DNA of 64,000 nt from Urinicoccus massiliensis (GCF_900120405.1 NZ_LT635493.1:1085452-1149451); one strand, 5' to 3'; numbered from the stretch's first letter, positions 26,073-35,606 are shown. A program made the numbers and translations. The notes: a model not told the origin generated them from the letters alone.

Positions 26073-26525
26073 ATGGCAAAACTGACAAATTCAATAGAAG
26101 AATACATTATCAAGCTTTTAGAAAGTGGCGACGGGATTGTGGAAATCCAACGTAGCCTTTTGGCAGAGCATTTTTCCTGCGCCCCCTCGCAAATCAACTA
26201 CGTTTTAACCACCCGCTTTACCCCCTACAAGGGCTACTTTGTAGAATCCAGACGGGGTGGCGGAGGCTACATCCGGATTGTGGAAGTAGACATGACAGAC
26301 GAATTTTCCCTCTATGCCAAGGAGCTGGAAGACGGCATCACAGTCCTCCATGGGAAAAATATCTTGCGGTCCCTCTATGACCAGGGGCATATTTCTCTCA
26401 GGGAAAGGCAAATTTTAGACCTGGCCCTGTCCGATGCCTCCCTTCAAGGGGCCCAAGATAAGAACAAGGTCCGGGGAGATATTTTAAAAAATATCCTCCT
26501 ATCGGTTTTCAATAAGGAGGTTTAA
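26073..26525 (+). CDS. ctsR: CtsR, repressor of class III heat-shock genes
   Basis: 150 residues. N-terminal helix-turn-helix and glycine-rich wing are visible: NSIEEYIIKLL..., CAPSQINYVLTTRF, then SRRGGGGYIRI. Represses the clp operon; heat or McsB activity relieves this. First gene of ctsR-mcsA-mcsB-clpC with its own operator in the leader. Confidence 0.95.
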   Translation: MAKLTNSIEEYIIKLLESGDGIVEIQRSLLAEHFSCAPSQINYVLTTRFTPYKGYFVESRRGGGGYIRIVEVDMTDEFSLYAKELEDGITVLHGKNILRSLYDQGHISLRERQILDLALSDASLQGAQDKNKVRGDILKNILLSVFNKEV

Positions 26526-26526
26526 G

Positions 26527-27045
26527 ATGTTGTGCCAACATTGCCACGAAAAACCCGCAGTTATTTCCTACCTGGTAACCAGGGAGGGCCAGCAAAAAGA
26601 AATGCAGGTCTGCCAAGACTGCCTGGAAGAACTCATGAAAGAAGACCTGGGCATCAGCAAGACCATGGATGAAGGCCTGGGAGGAGTTCTTTCAGCCATG
26701 CTGCAAATGATGATCCAAGACCCTGGAGAAGAAGCCCGGGGCAGGGAATGTCCCCACTGCCACACCAGATGGAAGGACTTTAAGGACACCGGACGTTTGG
26801 GCTGTAGCCAGTGCTACCAGGCCTTTGCCCCGGACCTCAATAAGATCATCAAGCAATTCCACGGCCAAGACCACCACCAAGGGGAAATCCCCCGGGCCTT
26901 CCAGGAAGAAGTCTACCGGGACCGGAAGATTATGGACCTCAAGGCCCAACTGGACCGGGCTGTGGAAGAAGAAAACTACGAACAAGCAGCAGACCTAAGA
27001 GACCAAATCAACGGCTTAAAGGAGCAGGCCCATGAATCCCATTAA
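26527..27045 (+). CDS. mcsA: McsA, zinc-finger activator of McsB
   Basis: 172 residues with two zinc-binding segments (CQHCHEKPA...CQDC at the N-terminus; CPHCHTRWKDF...CSQC in the middle) and a C-terminal UVR motif (KAQLDRAVEEENYEQAADLRDQI). Partners and activates the McsB arginine kinase. One base after ctsR; overlaps mcsB by 14 bp. Confidence 0.94.
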   Translation: MLCQHCHEKPAVISYLVTREGQQKEMQVCQDCLEELMKEDLGISKTMDEGLGGVLSAMLQMMIQDPGEEARGRECPHCHTRWKDFKDTGRLGCSQCYQAFAPDLNKIIKQFHGQDHHQGEIPRAFQEEVYRDRKIMDLKAQLDRAVEEENYEQAADLRDQINGLKEQAHESH

Positions 27046-28042
27046 AGACGACAAAACCCATATTATTTTAACCAGCCGGATCCGCCTGGCCCGAAATCTA
27101 AAGGACTACCCCTTTACCGAGGTCTTGAAGCCGGACCAGGAGGAAGAAATCACAAAAAAAGTCCACGATGCCATTGACAGTTGGCCCGACACCTATACCT
27201 TTTACCCCCTAAAGCAAGTTTCCCTCTTGTCCCGGCTCCACTTTGTGGAACAACAGTGGATCAGCCCCGGCATGATGGAGCGAACCGACGGGGCCTCCTT
27301 CTTTTTAAGAGAGGACAAGGAAGTCTCCATTATGGTCTTGGAAGAGGACCACTTGCGACTCCAGGCCATCCTGCCGGGATTGGCCCTGGAAGAAGCCTAC
27401 CAGGGTCTTTTGCAAGTAGAAAGAGACCTGGATAAAGACCTGGACTTTGCCTATGACCGCCAATACGGCTACCTAACCGCCTGCCCCACCAATGTAGGCA
27501 CCGGTCTTAGGGCCAGCGTCATGGTCCACCTGCCGGCCCTGGAAATCAGTGGCCTGAAAAGTCTCAAACAAAGTCTGACCAAAATGGGCCTGGTTTTACG
27601 AGGCTTCCATGGCGAAGGCTCCAAGTCCGTAGGAGGCATCTACCAGGTTAGCAACGAACAAACCCTGGGCTTTACCGAACAAGACTACATCCGTCGCCTG
27701 GAAAAAGCCGTTTTGGAAATTGTGGCCCTGGAAGAAGCCAAGAGAAAAGAACTTTATTTTCAAGAAAAAATTAAATTAGAAGACAAGGTCTGCCGGTCCT
27801 TTGGGATCCTCCGCAATGCCCGCATTCTTTCCTATGAAGAAATGTGCCATTGCCTGTCCATGATCCGCCTGGGCATCGACCTGTCCATTATCAAGCAAGA
27901 AAACCAATTAGACATATACGAAACCATATTTCGCCTGCAAAACGCCAGCCTGCAAATCCAAAAGCAGGCTCGGCTGGACCAAGAATCGAGAGATATCTAC
28001 CGGGCCGACCTCTGCCGGCGAATGATGAAGGAGGGATTTTAA
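27032..28042 (+). CDS. mcsB: McsB, protein-arginine kinase
   Basis: 336 residues of the ATP:guanido phosphotransferase fold. Marks proteins with phospho-arginine for ClpCP degradation and inactivates CtsR. Visible motifs: ILTSRIRLARNL, the SIMVLEEDHLRLQ segment with the catalytic acid, and CPTNVGTGLRASVMVHLPAL around the active-site loop. Translationally coupled at both ends (14-bp overlap with mcsA; TAATG junction with clpC). Confidence 0.95.
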   Translation: MNPIKDDKTHIILTSRIRLARNLKDYPFTEVLKPDQEEEITKKVHDAIDSWPDTYTFYPLKQVSLLSRLHFVEQQWISPGMMERTDGASFFLREDKEVSIMVLEEDHLRLQAILPGLALEEAYQGLLQVERDLDKDLDFAYDRQYGYLTACPTNVGTGLRASVMVHLPALEISGLKSLKQSLTKMGLVLRGFHGEGSKSVGGIYQVSNEQTLGFTEQDYIRRLEKAVLEIVALEEAKRKELYFQEKIKLEDKVCRSFGILRNARILSYEEMCHCLSMIRLGIDLSIIKQENQLDIYETIFRLQNASLQIQKQARLDQESRDIYRADLCRRMMKEGF

Positions 28043-30513
28043 TGGGAATGTATGGACGATTTACAGAAAAAAGTCAAGCCATGATCATCCGGGCCCAAGA
28101 AGAAGCCAAGAGCCAGGGCCATAACTATGTAGGCTCAGAACACTTAATTTTATCCATGCTAAAGGACCCGTCCCAGGGAGCCGGAGCCTTTTTGGCCCAG
28201 GCCGGCCTGGACTATGAGTCCTTTAAAAAAGTCAGCATGGACCTGGTGCCACCGGAAATGACTCCGGTTCAAACCGCCAACTACACCCCGCGAACCAAGC
28301 GAATTTTTGAAATCTCCTTTGAAATCGCCCGGTCCTTGGGCCAAGGCTATGTGTCCACAGAACACATCCTCCTGGCCATTTTAAGCGAGGGCAAGGGGGT
28401 AGGAGTCCTGGCCATGCGGAACATGGGCATAGACCCCAACCAATTGGAAAAATCCATCTACCAGTCCATCCAAACCATGATGGGCCAAGGCCAAGCCCCC
28501 CAAGGGGACAAGCAAGAGGGAGAAGAATCCTACCTGGAAAAATTCGCCAGCAACCTGGTAGAGGTGGCCAAAAAGGGAAAAATTGACCCCGTCATTGGCC
28601 GGGAAGAAGAAATCCAACGCATCATCCAGGTCCTGAGCCGGCGGAGGAAAAACAACCCCGTCCTCATTGGCGAACCTGGAGTAGGAAAAACTGCCATAGT
28701 GGAAGGTCTGGCCCAAAAAATGGCCACCGGCAATGTCCCAGAAATCATCAAGGGGCAAAAAATTTACTCGGTGGACCTGTCAGCCATGCTGGCTGGAGCC
28801 CGCTACCGAGGCGACTTCGAAGAACGCCTCAAGGGCCTCCTGGAAGAAGTCCAAGAAGAAAAAAACGCCATCCTCTTTATTGATGAACTCCATGTCGTCA
28901 TGGGAGCCGGCGCCAGCGAAGGAGCCATGGACGCCTCCAACATCTTAAAACCCGTCCTGACCCGGGGAGACCTGCAAATGATTGGGGCCACCACCATAGA
29001 CGAATACCGCCGCTACATTGAGCAAGATACCGCCTTTGAACGCCGTCTCATGCCCATCTATGTTGACGAGCCCACCGAAGAAGACTCCATCACCATCATC
29101 CAGGGCTTGAGAGACAAGTACGAAGCCCACCACGGAGTGAAAATCACAGACCAGGCCATTGAAGCCGCAGTGGAATTAACCCACCGCTACATCAACGACC
29201 GCTTCCTGCCCGACAAGGCCATTGACGTCATAGACGAAGCCGCCTCCAAGCTTAGGGTCCACTCCATGGTTAGCCCTTCCTCCATCCAGGACCTGGAAAA
29301 GAAGCTGGAAAAATATAAAAACGAAAAACAAGCAGCCGTCGATGCCCAAGACTTCGAAGCCGCTGCCAAACTCAGAGACCAAGAAAAAACCACCAAGGCC
29401 CAATTAGACCAAGAAAAAGCCCTTTGGGACAAGGAAAGCAAACAAAGCAAGATGGTGGTAGACCAAGAAGAAATTGCAGAAATCGTCGCCGACTGGTCCG
29501 GCGTTCCCATTACCAAAATCAGCCGGGAACAATCCAAAGAACTCCTGGACCTAGAAGCCAACATCAACAAGGTCGTCAAGGGCCAAGAAGACGCCGTCAA
29601 GGCCATAGCCAAGTCCGTCAAAAGAGCCCGGGTGGGCCTGAAAGATCCCGAAAAACCCATTGGGTCCTTCCTCTTTGTGGGCCCCACCGGCGTGGGTAAG
29701 ACCTTCCTGGCCAAGCAACTGGCCAAGGAACTCTTCGGCTCCCAAGATGCCATGCTCCGCTTCGACATGAGCGAGTACATGGAAAAACACACCGTCAGCC
29801 GCCTGGTAGGGTCCCCTCCAGGCTATGTAGGCTACGACGAAGGAGGCCAGTTAACCGAACAAGTCCGGACCAAGCCCTATTCCGTCCTGCTTTTTGACGA
29901 AATTGAAAAAGCCCATCCCGACGTCTTTAACATCCTCCTCCAAGTCCTGGACGACGGTCGCCTGACAGACGGCCAAGGTCGGACCATAGACTTTAAAAAT
30001 ACCCTGGTGATTATGACCTCCAATGCCGGGTCCGCCTACTTGAAAAAACAAAACACCCTGGGCTTCGGCCTGGGTCAAGAAGACCAAGAAGACCGAGAAA
30101 AAATCAAATCAACCATCCAGGAAGAATTGAAAAAACTCTTCCGGCCCGAATTCCTCAACCGGATCGACGAAGTCATCGTCTTTAACAAACTGGGCCAAAA
30201 AGAAGTCCAAAGCATCGTGGAAAGACTCCTAGAAGACCTCCAAGACCGCCTAGAAGACGTGGGAACCCAGATAAACTTCGACCCAAACCTGGTCCCCTTC
30301 ATCGCCCAAAAAGGTTACGACCCCCAATACGGTGCCAGACCCCTGGAAAGGTCCCTGCGTAAACTCGTTGAAGAACCCCTAACCGATAAAATCCTAGAAG
30401 GCAAGCAAGACCAAGGCCGGACCTTCCACATCAGCGTCCAAGGCCAAGAAATCCAAATCCAAGAAGACCAAGAGGAAAAAGATGAAGAAAGTCAAGAGCC
30501 AGTACAAGTGTAA
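28042..30513 (+). CDS. clpC: ClpC, Hsp100 AAA+ unfoldase of the Clp protease
   Basis: 823 residues. N-domain with two Clp repeats ([31 protein letters not shown]), AAA-1 Walker A GEPGVGKT, middle domain with a UVR-like stretch ([16 protein letters not shown]) that docks McsA/McsB-type adaptors, and AAA-2 Walker A GPTGVGKT. The start is ATG 28042 with AAGGAGGG upstream; the frame extends further upstream but that part lies inside mcsB. Overlaps radA by 32 bp. Confidence 0.96.
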   Translation: MGMYGRFTEKSQAMIIRAQEEAKSQGHNYVGSEHLILSMLKDPSQGAGAFLAQAGLDYESFKKVSMDLVPPEMTPVQTANYTPRTKRIFEISFEIARSLGQGYVSTEHILLAILSEGKGVGVLAMRNMGIDPNQLEKSIYQSIQTMMGQGQAPQGDKQEGEESYLEKFASNLVEVAKKGKIDPVIGREEEIQRIIQVLSRRRKNNPVLIGEPGVGKTAIVEGLAQKMATGNVPEIIKGQKIYSVDLSAMLAGARYRGDFEERLKGLLEEVQEEKNAILFIDELHVVMGAGASEGAMDASNILKPVLTRGDLQMIGATTIDEYRRYIEQDTAFERRLMPIYVDEPTEEDSITIIQGLRDKYEAHHGVKITDQAIEAAVELTHRYINDRFLPDKAIDVIDEAASKLRVHSMVSPSSIQDLEKKLEKYKNEKQAAVDAQDFEAAAKLRDQEKTTKAQLDQEKALWDKESKQSKMVVDQEEIAEIVADWSGVPITKISREQSKELLDLEANINKVVKGQEDAVKAIAKSVKRARVGLKDPEKPIGSFLFVGPTGVGKTFLAKQLAKELFGSQDAMLRFDMSEYMEKHTVSRLVGSPPGYVGYDEGGQLTEQVRTKPYSVLLFDEIEKAHPDVFNILLQVLDDGRLTDGQGRTIDFKNTLVIMTSNAGSAYLKKQNTLGFGLGQEDQEDREKIKSTIQEELKKLFRPEFLNRIDEVIVFNKLGQKEVQSIVERLLEDLQDRLEDVGTQINFDPNLVPFIAQKGYDPQYGARPLERSLRKLVEEPLTDKILEGKQDQGRTFHISVQGQEIQIQEDQEEKDEESQEPVQV

Positions 30514-31846
30514 AGAATGCGGCTACACCAGCATAGGCTACCTGGGCCGGTGTCCATCCTGCGGAGAGTGGAATAGCTTCGAAGAAGAAATTCAAGAAGA
30601 CCAAGCCATCCAAGGCCCCGGCAAGGCCAAGGCCAAACCCTCCCGGGCCAAAAAACTCCAAGAAAGCAAGGTCAGCACCACCAGCCGCTATAAAACCCAA
30701 ATCCAAGAATTCAACCGCGTCCTGGGGGGAGGCGTCGTTCGCGACTCCATCAGCATCCTGACAGCCAAACCCGGCGCCGGCAAGTCCACCTTGCTCCTGC
30801 AAGTCTCCAGCGACTTCGCCCAAGCCGGCCTCAAAGTCCTCTATGCCAGTGGAGAAGAATCCAGCTCCCAAATCTACCAAAGAGCCCAAAGAATCCTAAA
30901 AAAAATTCCAGAAAACATCTGGGTTACCTCCACCAACTCCCTGGAACAAGTCCTATCAGACGTGGCCGAAATTGACCCCGACCTCATTATCCTAGACTCC
31001 ATCCAAACCTTCCAAAGCCAAGATTACACCTCCAGACCCGGCACCCCCACCCAAACCATGGCCTGCGCCAACCAAATGCTAGAATTAGCCAAGGGAGCTA
31101 GACCCCGGATGGTCTTTATGGTGGGCCAGATGACCAAGGAAGACGAACTAGCCGGAGTCCGGTCCCTAGAACACCTGGTAGACACCGTCCTGGTCATAGA
31201 AGGCGACCCCGGTGACCCCCTAAGAACCCTCTACACCACCAAAAACCGCTTCGGGTCCACCGGCGAAATGGGCTTCTTTTCCATGGAAGAAGATGGCCTC
31301 CAATCCATCGACAACCCCTCCGCCTACTTTATGACCAAAAGAGACCCTGGAGAAGAAGTCCCCGGGTCCGCCTTAACCGTCCTAAGAGAAGGCACAAGAC
31401 CCATCGTCGTAGAAGTCGAAGCCCTGGTGAGCCGGAGCTTTACCCCCTATCCCTTGCGGATCGGCGAGTGCGTTCGCAAAGAACACCTCCAAACCCTGAT
31501 CTCCGTCTTGGAAGAAAGAGGCAAACAACGCCTCACCGATAAAAACGTCGTGGTTAAAACCACCGGCAACATCCCCTTAAGAGAAACCGCCGCCAACCTG
31601 GCCCTGATCATGAGCGTCTACTCCAGCTTGAAAAACACCCCCATCCCCGCCAATACCATCTTCCTGGCCGACGTGGGCCTCACCGGCGAACTTAAAGCCA
31701 TCCCCAACCTAGAAGCCAGGATCCAAGAAGCCCACCGCATGGGCTTCGACCAAATCTACACCCCACCCATCCAGGAAAAACTTAAAGAAAAATACAAGAC
31801 CAAAAGTTTAAGAACCCTGAGAGAGGTATTAGGAGAGTTCAGGTAA
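30482..31846 (+). CDS. radA: RadA/Sms DNA repair helicase
   Basis: 454 residues. N-terminal C4 zinc finger ([21 protein letters not shown]), RecA-like ATPase with Walker A AKPGAGKST, the RadA-specific KNRFG motif, and a C-terminal Lon-like domain. Helps process recombination intermediates and branch migration. It starts within the clpC 3' end, so expression is probably tied to the stress operon. A REP hairpin begins four bases after its stop codon. Confidence 0.95.
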   Translation: MKKVKSQYKCKECGYTSIGYLGRCPSCGEWNSFEEEIQEDQAIQGPGKAKAKPSRAKKLQESKVSTTSRYKTQIQEFNRVLGGGVVRDSISILTAKPGAGKSTLLLQVSSDFAQAGLKVLYASGEESSSQIYQRAQRILKKIPENIWVTSTNSLEQVLSDVAEIDPDLIILDSIQTFQSQDYTSRPGTPTQTMACANQMLELAKGARPRMVFMVGQMTKEDELAGVRSLEHLVDTVLVIEGDPGDPLRTLYTTKNRFGSTGEMGFFSMEEDGLQSIDNPSAYFMTKRDPGEEVPGSALTVLREGTRPIVVEVEALVSRSFTPYPLRIGECVRKEHLQTLISVLEERGKQRLTDKNVVVKTTGNIPLRETAANLALIMSVYSSLKNTPIPANTIFLADVGLTGELKAIPNLEARIQEAHRMGFDQIYTPPIQEKLKEKYKTKSLRTLREVLGEFR

Positions 31847-32037
31847 AAATGTAGGGGCGGCCCTGTTCATGACCTAACCCGATGAGAGCGAAGCTCGAAT
31901 CGTAGGTAGGTCAGATGCAGTCTTTCACAGCGAAAGGAGCGTAAGTGAACTTGAGCTGATGAAAAGTTGTAGCCGGCCCTTTATACATACCCGAACATGT
32001 AACCACAAGGGCCTATGGTCTATTTTCGAATAACTTT

Positions 32038-32060
32038 GTAGGGGCGACCTGGTGTCGCCC
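32038..32060 (+). repeat. REP-like hairpin, GGGCGAC stem
   Basis: GTAG followed by a perfect stem GGGCGAC / GTCGCCC. The GTAG-plus-foldback layout is that of REP sequences processed by RAYT transposases. Confidence 0.85.
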
Positions 32061-32146
32061 GTGTTAGTGGGCAGGATATATAGATATATGAGAAACATGT
32101 TCATGAAATTTGTTGACCTTGTGTATATAAATCCTGTTTTGCAAAT

Positions 32147-32169
32147 GGGCTGGACAAGCCAGCCCCTAC
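32147..32169 (-). repeat. REP-like hairpin, GGGCTGG stem
   Basis: Reverse orientation copy ending CCCCTAC. The stem GGGCTGG / CCAGCCC differs from the common GGGCGAT stem on both arms, so pairing is kept by compensatory change. Confidence 0.85.
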
Positions 32170-32183
32170 AAAATCGCTCCTAC

Positions 32184-32540
32184 ATTAAGAAATCAAAGAT
32201 TTCGGGTTAGGTCATGTCACTGTCGATTTCTACCAATCGGCCTTCGTTTCTCTCGGCCTCTTGGGAAATCTTAGTATCTGACCTACCTACGATTCGGGCT
32301 TCGTTTCTCTCGCCCTCATCGGGTTAGGTCATTATCTTATCTATAGCAGGGATGGTCGCTTGCTGACAAATCAAAGATTTGAAACGCCGCGACCTCTTCC
32401 AGACCTAACTTGGCGACGAAGGAGCCTTAGTAGGTCTTATGCAACCAATTGCCCAAATTTTTAATTTGGCTGCAATTGTCTGCGAACCTTCCTCAATTCA
32501 GCCGACGCTTCGCTTGGCTTCATTGGGATAGGTCATGAAT
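32184..32540 (-). repeat. Concatenated modular stem-loop elements
   Basis: Reading the minus strand: module A variant (GACCTAT..AGGTT), C (paired AATTGC/GCAATT), B (AGACCTA..TAGGTCT), H (GGTCGC..GCGACC), then a second A (GACCTAAC..TAGGTC), F (GATTTC..GAAATC) and a further A start. Each module is its own inverted repeat. It lies just upstream of the rpmG promoter. Confidence 0.75.
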
Positions 32541-32545
32541 AAACC

Positions 32546-32574
32546 TTGACAGCCCCCCAAAACCGTGATACAAT
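32546..32574 (+). promoter_or_regulatory. Promoter of rpmG-secE-nusG-rplK-rplA
   Basis: TTGACA (32546-32551), 17-bp spacer, TACAAT (32569-32574): near-consensus and strong, placed six bases beyond the end of the modular element. Confidence 0.9.
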
Positions 32575-32588
32575 ACTACAGATTGAAG

Positions 32589-32608
32589 ACCCCGATCATA
32601 GTCGGGGT
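32589..32608 (+). promoter_or_regulatory. Leader hairpin before rpmG
   Basis: ACCCCGA / TCGGGGT stem starting about 8 nt into the predicted mRNA. T-rich sequence follows (TCTCTTT), so it could be an mRNA-stabilising 5' hairpin or a weak attenuator. Confidence 0.45.
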
Positions 32609-32642
32609 TCTCTTTAAGTTGCATAAAAACAGGAGGTGCAAA

Positions 32643-32792
32643 ATGGCTGATCGCGCAATCATGGAATGTGAAGAGTGCAAGAACCGCAACTATGTCACAT
32701 TTAAAAACAAAAAAAACACAACAGAACGTCTGCAACTAAAAAAATATTGCAAATTCTGCAAGACCCATACCAACCACAAAGAAACAAAATAA
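32643..32792 (+). CDS. rpmG: 50S ribosomal protein L33
   Basis: 49 residues, zinc-ribbon form with CEECKNRNY and CKFCKTHT cysteine pairs. The start at ATG 32643 follows AGGAGGTGCAAA; an upstream extension of the frame to 32565 would overlap the promoter. First gene of the secE-nusG operon, its common position in Firmicutes. Confidence 0.95.
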   Translation: MADRAIMECEECKNRNYVTFKNKKNTTERLQLKKYCKFCKTHTNHKETK

Positions 32793-32804
32793 AGGAGGGA
32801 ATAG

Positions 32805-33050
32805 ATGGCAAGCCCAAGTAAACCCGCGAAAACAACCAACAACCTGGCCAAGGCCGAACAAGACCAAAAAAGCCTGGGAAAATACTTCCGCGGAGTTCGT
32901 TCAGAATTCAAAAAAGTAATCTGGCCGACCAAGAAGCAAATCTTCACCTATTCACTCGTCGTCATTGTCGTTAGTATCATTGTAGCACTTGCAATCTACG
33001 GACTTGACTACGTCATTCGTGGCATCTTAAGCCTCTTCATCAAAGCATAA
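32805..33050 (+). CDS. secE: Preprotein translocase subunit SecE
   Basis: 81 residues: basic N-terminus, FRGVRSEFKKVIWPTKKQ amphipathic segment and one C-terminal membrane helix (about 48-72). Part of SecYEG. RBS AAAGGAGGGAA. Confidence 0.95.
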   Translation: MASPSKPAKTTNNLAKAEQDQKSLGKYFRGVRSEFKKVIWPTKKQIFTYSLVVIVVSIIVALAIYGLDYVIRGILSLFIKA

Positions 33051-33060
33051 GGTGATTCAA

Positions 33061-33606
33061 TTGACAGACCAACAAATCGAGTCTAAAGAACAAGAAGCCA
33101 AGTGGTACGTCATTCATACCTACTCCGGACACGAAAACAAAGTAAAGGCCAACATGGAATCCCTGGTAAAAAACAGGAACATGGACAACCTCATCTTTGA
33201 CATCCAAGTCCCCATGGAAGAATACATCTCCGTGCGTAATGGAAAAGAAGTCGTCAAAGAACGCAAAGTCTTTCCATCCTACGTTCTCGTCAAGATGATT
33301 ATGAATGACGAATCCTGGTACCTAGTACGCAATACCCGAGGAGTAACAGGTTTCGTAGGGCCGGGATCCAAACCCGTCCCCCTAACAGACGAAGAAGTCC
33401 TCTCCCTAGGCGTAGCCGACAAGAGAGACTATTCAGGACTGTATGAAGTCGGAGACATCGTCGAAGTTATTGATGGGCCCTTTAAAGACTTTATGGCCAC
33501 CATCAGCCAAGTCGACGAAGACAGAGGAAAACTTACCGTCGTCATCTCCATGTTTGGTCGAGACACCAACATGGAACTTGACTTTAGACAAGTCAAGAAA
33601 AACTAA
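33061..33606 (+). CDS. nusG: Transcription termination/antitermination factor NusG
   Basis: 181 residues. NGN domain (AKWYVIHTYSGHENKVKANMESL) and C-terminal KOW domain (GDIVEVIDGPFKDFMATI). Start chosen at TTG 33061, since AAGGTGATTCAA lies just before it; a GTG at 33052 would add three residues but has no RBS. Binds RNA polymerase and couples it to ribosomes or Rho. Confidence 0.95.
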   Translation: MTDQQIESKEQEAKWYVIHTYSGHENKVKANMESLVKNRNMDNLIFDIQVPMEEYISVRNGKEVVKERKVFPSYVLVKMIMNDESWYLVRNTRGVTGFVGPGSKPVPLTDEEVLSLGVADKRDYSGLYEVGDIVEVIDGPFKDFMATISQVDEDRGKLTVVISMFGRDTNMELDFRQVKKN

Positions 33607-33628
33607 TCGTACGCATATCACAAACTAG

Positions 33629-33653
33629 TGGGAGGGAAACCCCGCTATACCAC
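33629..33653 (+). promoter_or_regulatory. Candidate L1-binding site upstream of rplK
   Basis: GTGGGAGGGAAACCCCGC...ACCAC can fold with GTGG / CCAC closing pairs. A second copy with the same framework precedes rplA. Known L1 autoregulation in the L11-L1 operon uses an mRNA mimic of the 23S site, so this pair is a good candidate; not proven here. Confidence 0.5.
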
Positions 33654-33670
33654 ATTTGAGGAGGTGCACT

Positions 33671-34093
33671 ATGGCAAAGAAAGTCATAGCAATCGTAAAA
33701 TTACAAATTCCAGCAGGAAAGGCAACTCCTGCACCACCAGTCGGTACCGCCCTAGGACCACACGGTGTTAACATCATGCAATTTACCAAAGAGTTCAACG
33801 CCAAGACCCAAGACCAAGCCGGTCTAATCATCCCCGTTGTACTCACCGTCTACCAAGACCGTTCCTTTACATTCATCACCAAGACACCACCAGCAGCCGT
33901 TTTAATCAAAAAAGCATTAAAACTCAACAAGGCATCCGGTGAACCCAACAAGACCAAGGTTGGAAAACTCACCAAAGCCCAAGTAAAGGAAATCGCAGAA
34001 CTTAAAATGCCCGACCTAAACGCAGCCAACCTAGAATCAGCCATGAGCATGATCGCAGGAACCGCACGCAGCATGGGCATTGAAGTTGAATAA
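33671..34093 (+). CDS. rplK: 50S ribosomal protein L11
   Basis: 140 residues, standard length: [24 protein letters not shown]-terminal 23S/release-factor-facing domain and C-terminal rRNA-binding domain. Start ATG 33671 with GAGGAGGTGCACT upstream. Preceded by a candidate L1-binding structure. Confidence 0.96.
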   Translation: MAKKVIAIVKLQIPAGKATPAPPVGTALGPHGVNIMQFTKEFNAKTQDQAGLIIPVVLTVYQDRSFTFITKTPPAAVLIKKALKLNKASGEPNKTKVGKLTKAQVKEIAELKMPDLNAANLESAMSMIAGTARSMGIEVE

Positions 34094-34120
34094 GTGGGAG
34101 AGAAAACTCGTTTGCACCAC
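34094..34120 (+). promoter_or_regulatory. Candidate L1-binding site upstream of rplA
   Basis: GTGGGAGAGAAAACTCG...CACCAC, closing pairs GTGG / CCAC and inner GAG / CTC. It shares framework with the site before rplK, and its bases differ where paired. Confidence 0.5.
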
Positions 34121-34135
34121 AAGGAGGTAAAGTAA

Positions 34136-34837
34136 ATGGCAAAAAGAGGAAAAAAATACCAAGAAAGCCTAAAGCAAGTAGACCGTAGCAAATTCTACGA
34201 CGTAAAAGACGCCCTAGAACTCATCGGTAAAATTGCCAAGGCAAACTTTGACGAAACAGTAGAACTCGCAATGCGACTGGGCGTAGACCCAAGACACGCC
34301 GACCAACAAGTCCGCGGAACCGTCGTTTTGCCCCACGGAACAGGAAAAACCAACCGCGTATTAGTCCTGGCAAAAGGCGACAAAATTAAAGAAGCAGAAG
34401 CAGCAGGCGCAGACTACGTCGGTGGACAAGAATACATCGACAAAATCCAAAACGAAAACTGGTTCGAATTCGATACAATCGTTGCAACTCCTGATATGAT
34501 GGGTCTTGTCGGACGTATCGGACGCGTATTAGGACCCAAGGGCCTAATGCCAAACCCCAAATCCGGCACCGTAACCTTCGAACTAGCCAAAGCCGTAGAA
34601 GACATCAAAGCAGGGAAAGTAGAATACCGCGTTGATAAAGCAGCCATTATCAACGTACCCATTGGAAAAGTATCCTTCGGTCCCGAAAAACTACGCGATA
34701 ACTTCAAAGCCCTAGCATCCGAAGTTATCAAAGCAAAACCTGCCGCAGCAAAAGGAAAATATTTAAAATCCGTAACCGTGTCCACAACCATGGGACCTGG
34801 AATCAAAATCAACGGACAAAAATTAATGGAAGACTAA
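34136..34837 (+). CDS. rplA: 50S ribosomal protein L1
   Basis: 233 residues, full length: [45 protein letters not shown], and the C-terminal [13 protein letters not shown]. Binds the L1 stalk of 23S rRNA and its own operon mRNA. A modular repeat starts directly after the TAA, then the operon terminator. rplJ-rplL-rpoB do not follow. Confidence 0.96.
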   Translation: MAKRGKKYQESLKQVDRSKFYDVKDALELIGKIAKANFDETVELAMRLGVDPRHADQQVRGTVVLPHGTGKTNRVLVLAKGDKIKEAEAAGADYVGGQEYIDKIQNENWFEFDTIVATPDMMGLVGRIGRVLGPKGLMPNPKSGTVTFELAKAVEDIKAGKVEYRVDKAAIINVPIGKVSFGPEKLRDNFKALASEVIKAKPAAAKGKYLKSVTVSTTMGPGIKINGQKLMED

Positions 34838-34958
34838 TGACCTATCCCAATGAAGCCAAGCGAAGCGAAGGCTGAATTGAGGAAGGTCAGATACTAAGAT
34901 TTCCCAAGAGGCCGAGCTAAGCGAAGGCCGATTGGCAGAAATCGATAGTGAAATGACC
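34838..34958 (+). repeat. Modular stem-loop element abutting the rplA stop codon
   Basis: Modules A' (GACCTATCCCAAT...ATTGAGGAAGGTC) and F (GATTTCCCAAGAGGCC...GGCCGATTGG...GAAATC) inserted between rplA and its terminator. Both are inverted repeats with GCGAAG-type tips. Confidence 0.8.
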
Positions 34959-34960
34959 AA

Positions 34961-34993
34961 AAAAGAGGTGAATGAAAATTCACCTCTTTTTTT
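34961..34993 (+). terminator. rplKA operon terminator
   Basis: A perfect 13-bp stem (34961-34973 with 34978-34990), GAAA loop, and a run of seven T. Confidence 0.9.
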
Positions 34994-35058
34994 AAAATAA
35001 ATTTAAAAATGTAGGGGCGACCCTTGAAGCCCTAGCCCGAAATCTCCGATTTAAAAAT

Positions 35059-35273
35059 GTAGGGGCGATTTTATTCATGACCTAGCCCGATGAGAGCGAA
35101 GCTCGAATCGTAGGCAGGTTCGCAGACAATTGCAACCAAATTAAAAATTTGGGCAATTGGTTGCATAAGACCTACTATGGCTCCTTTGTCGCCAAGTTAG
35201 GTCTGGAAGATGCAATCTTTCACAGCGAAAGGAGCGTAAGCGAACTTGAGCTGATGAAAAGTTGTAATCGCCC
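35059..35273 (+). repeat. REP hairpin split by a four-module insertion
   Basis: Left arm GTAGGGGCGAT (35059 on) and right arm ATCGCCC (to 35273) are separated by about 190 extra bp in what is the loop of empty copies. Modules in order: A (about 35079-35119, GAGCGAAGCTC tip), C (35123-35166, AATTGC/GCAATT), B (35168-35204, AGACCTA/TAGGTCT) and D (35212-35264, TTTCAC..GAAAAG type). Confidence 0.8.
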
Positions 35274-35333
35274 GCCCCGCAACCCAAAAACATATAAACA
35301 CAAGGGAACATATAAATAAACAGAAAAACCCAT

Positions 35334-35356
35334 GTAGGGGCGATTTTATATCGCCC
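35334..35356 (+). repeat. REP-like hairpin, canonical GGGCGAT stem
   Basis: Uninterrupted reference copy: GTAG + GGGCGAT / ATCGCCC with a five-base loop. The same sequence recurs at 37129-37151 and 43756-43778. Confidence 0.9.
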
Positions 35357-35414
35357 GCCCCGCAAACCCGAATATGTAAATACAGGGAATCATATAAATA
35401 TCCAGAAAACCCAT

Positions 35415-35497
35415 GTAGGGGCGATTTTATTCATGACCTAGTCCGATGAGGCCGAGCCAAGCGAAGGCCGATTGGCAGAAATCGACAGTGAAAGCCC
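35415..35497 (+). repeat. REP hairpin with short modular insertion
   Basis: GTAGGGGCGATTTTAT then TCATGACCTAGTCCGATGAG, a GGCC..GGCC hairpin, and the F-type ending GAAATCGACAGTGA, closed by GCCC. It looks like a recombined A/F element. Confidence 0.7.
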
Positions 35498-35583
35498 GAC
35501 CCGCAACCCAAAACATATAAACACAAGGGAACAATGACAACATACATTTATTCCCAATATAAACATATTTCCAATTGCAACAA

Positions 35584-35606
35584 GGGCGATATAAAATCGC
35601 CCCTAC
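35584..35606 (-). repeat. REP-like hairpin upstream of the RAYT gene
   Basis: Reverse copy with intact GGGCGAT stem, ending CCCCTAC. With the forward copy at 36472-36494 it flanks the RAYT gene as an inverted pair. Confidence 0.85.

Larger units (their letters stand above)
31847..32545. repeat. Repeat block 1: REP hairpins and modular elements after radA
   Basis: No gene. It holds a REP with a modular insertion (31851-31979), simple REPs at 32038-32060 and 32147-32169, an isolated degenerate REP arm (32173-32183), and about 350 bp of concatenated modular stem-loops in reverse orientation (32184-32540). The latter read, on the minus strand, A-C-B-H and then A-F-A. No clear radA terminator apart from these hairpins. 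Confidence 0.85.

Noticed and set aside
27844-28041. N-terminal extension of clpC by 66 residues
   Set aside because: The extension lies within mcsB in another frame; ClpC proteins start at the MYGRFTEKS segment, and AAGGAGGG precedes ATG 28042.
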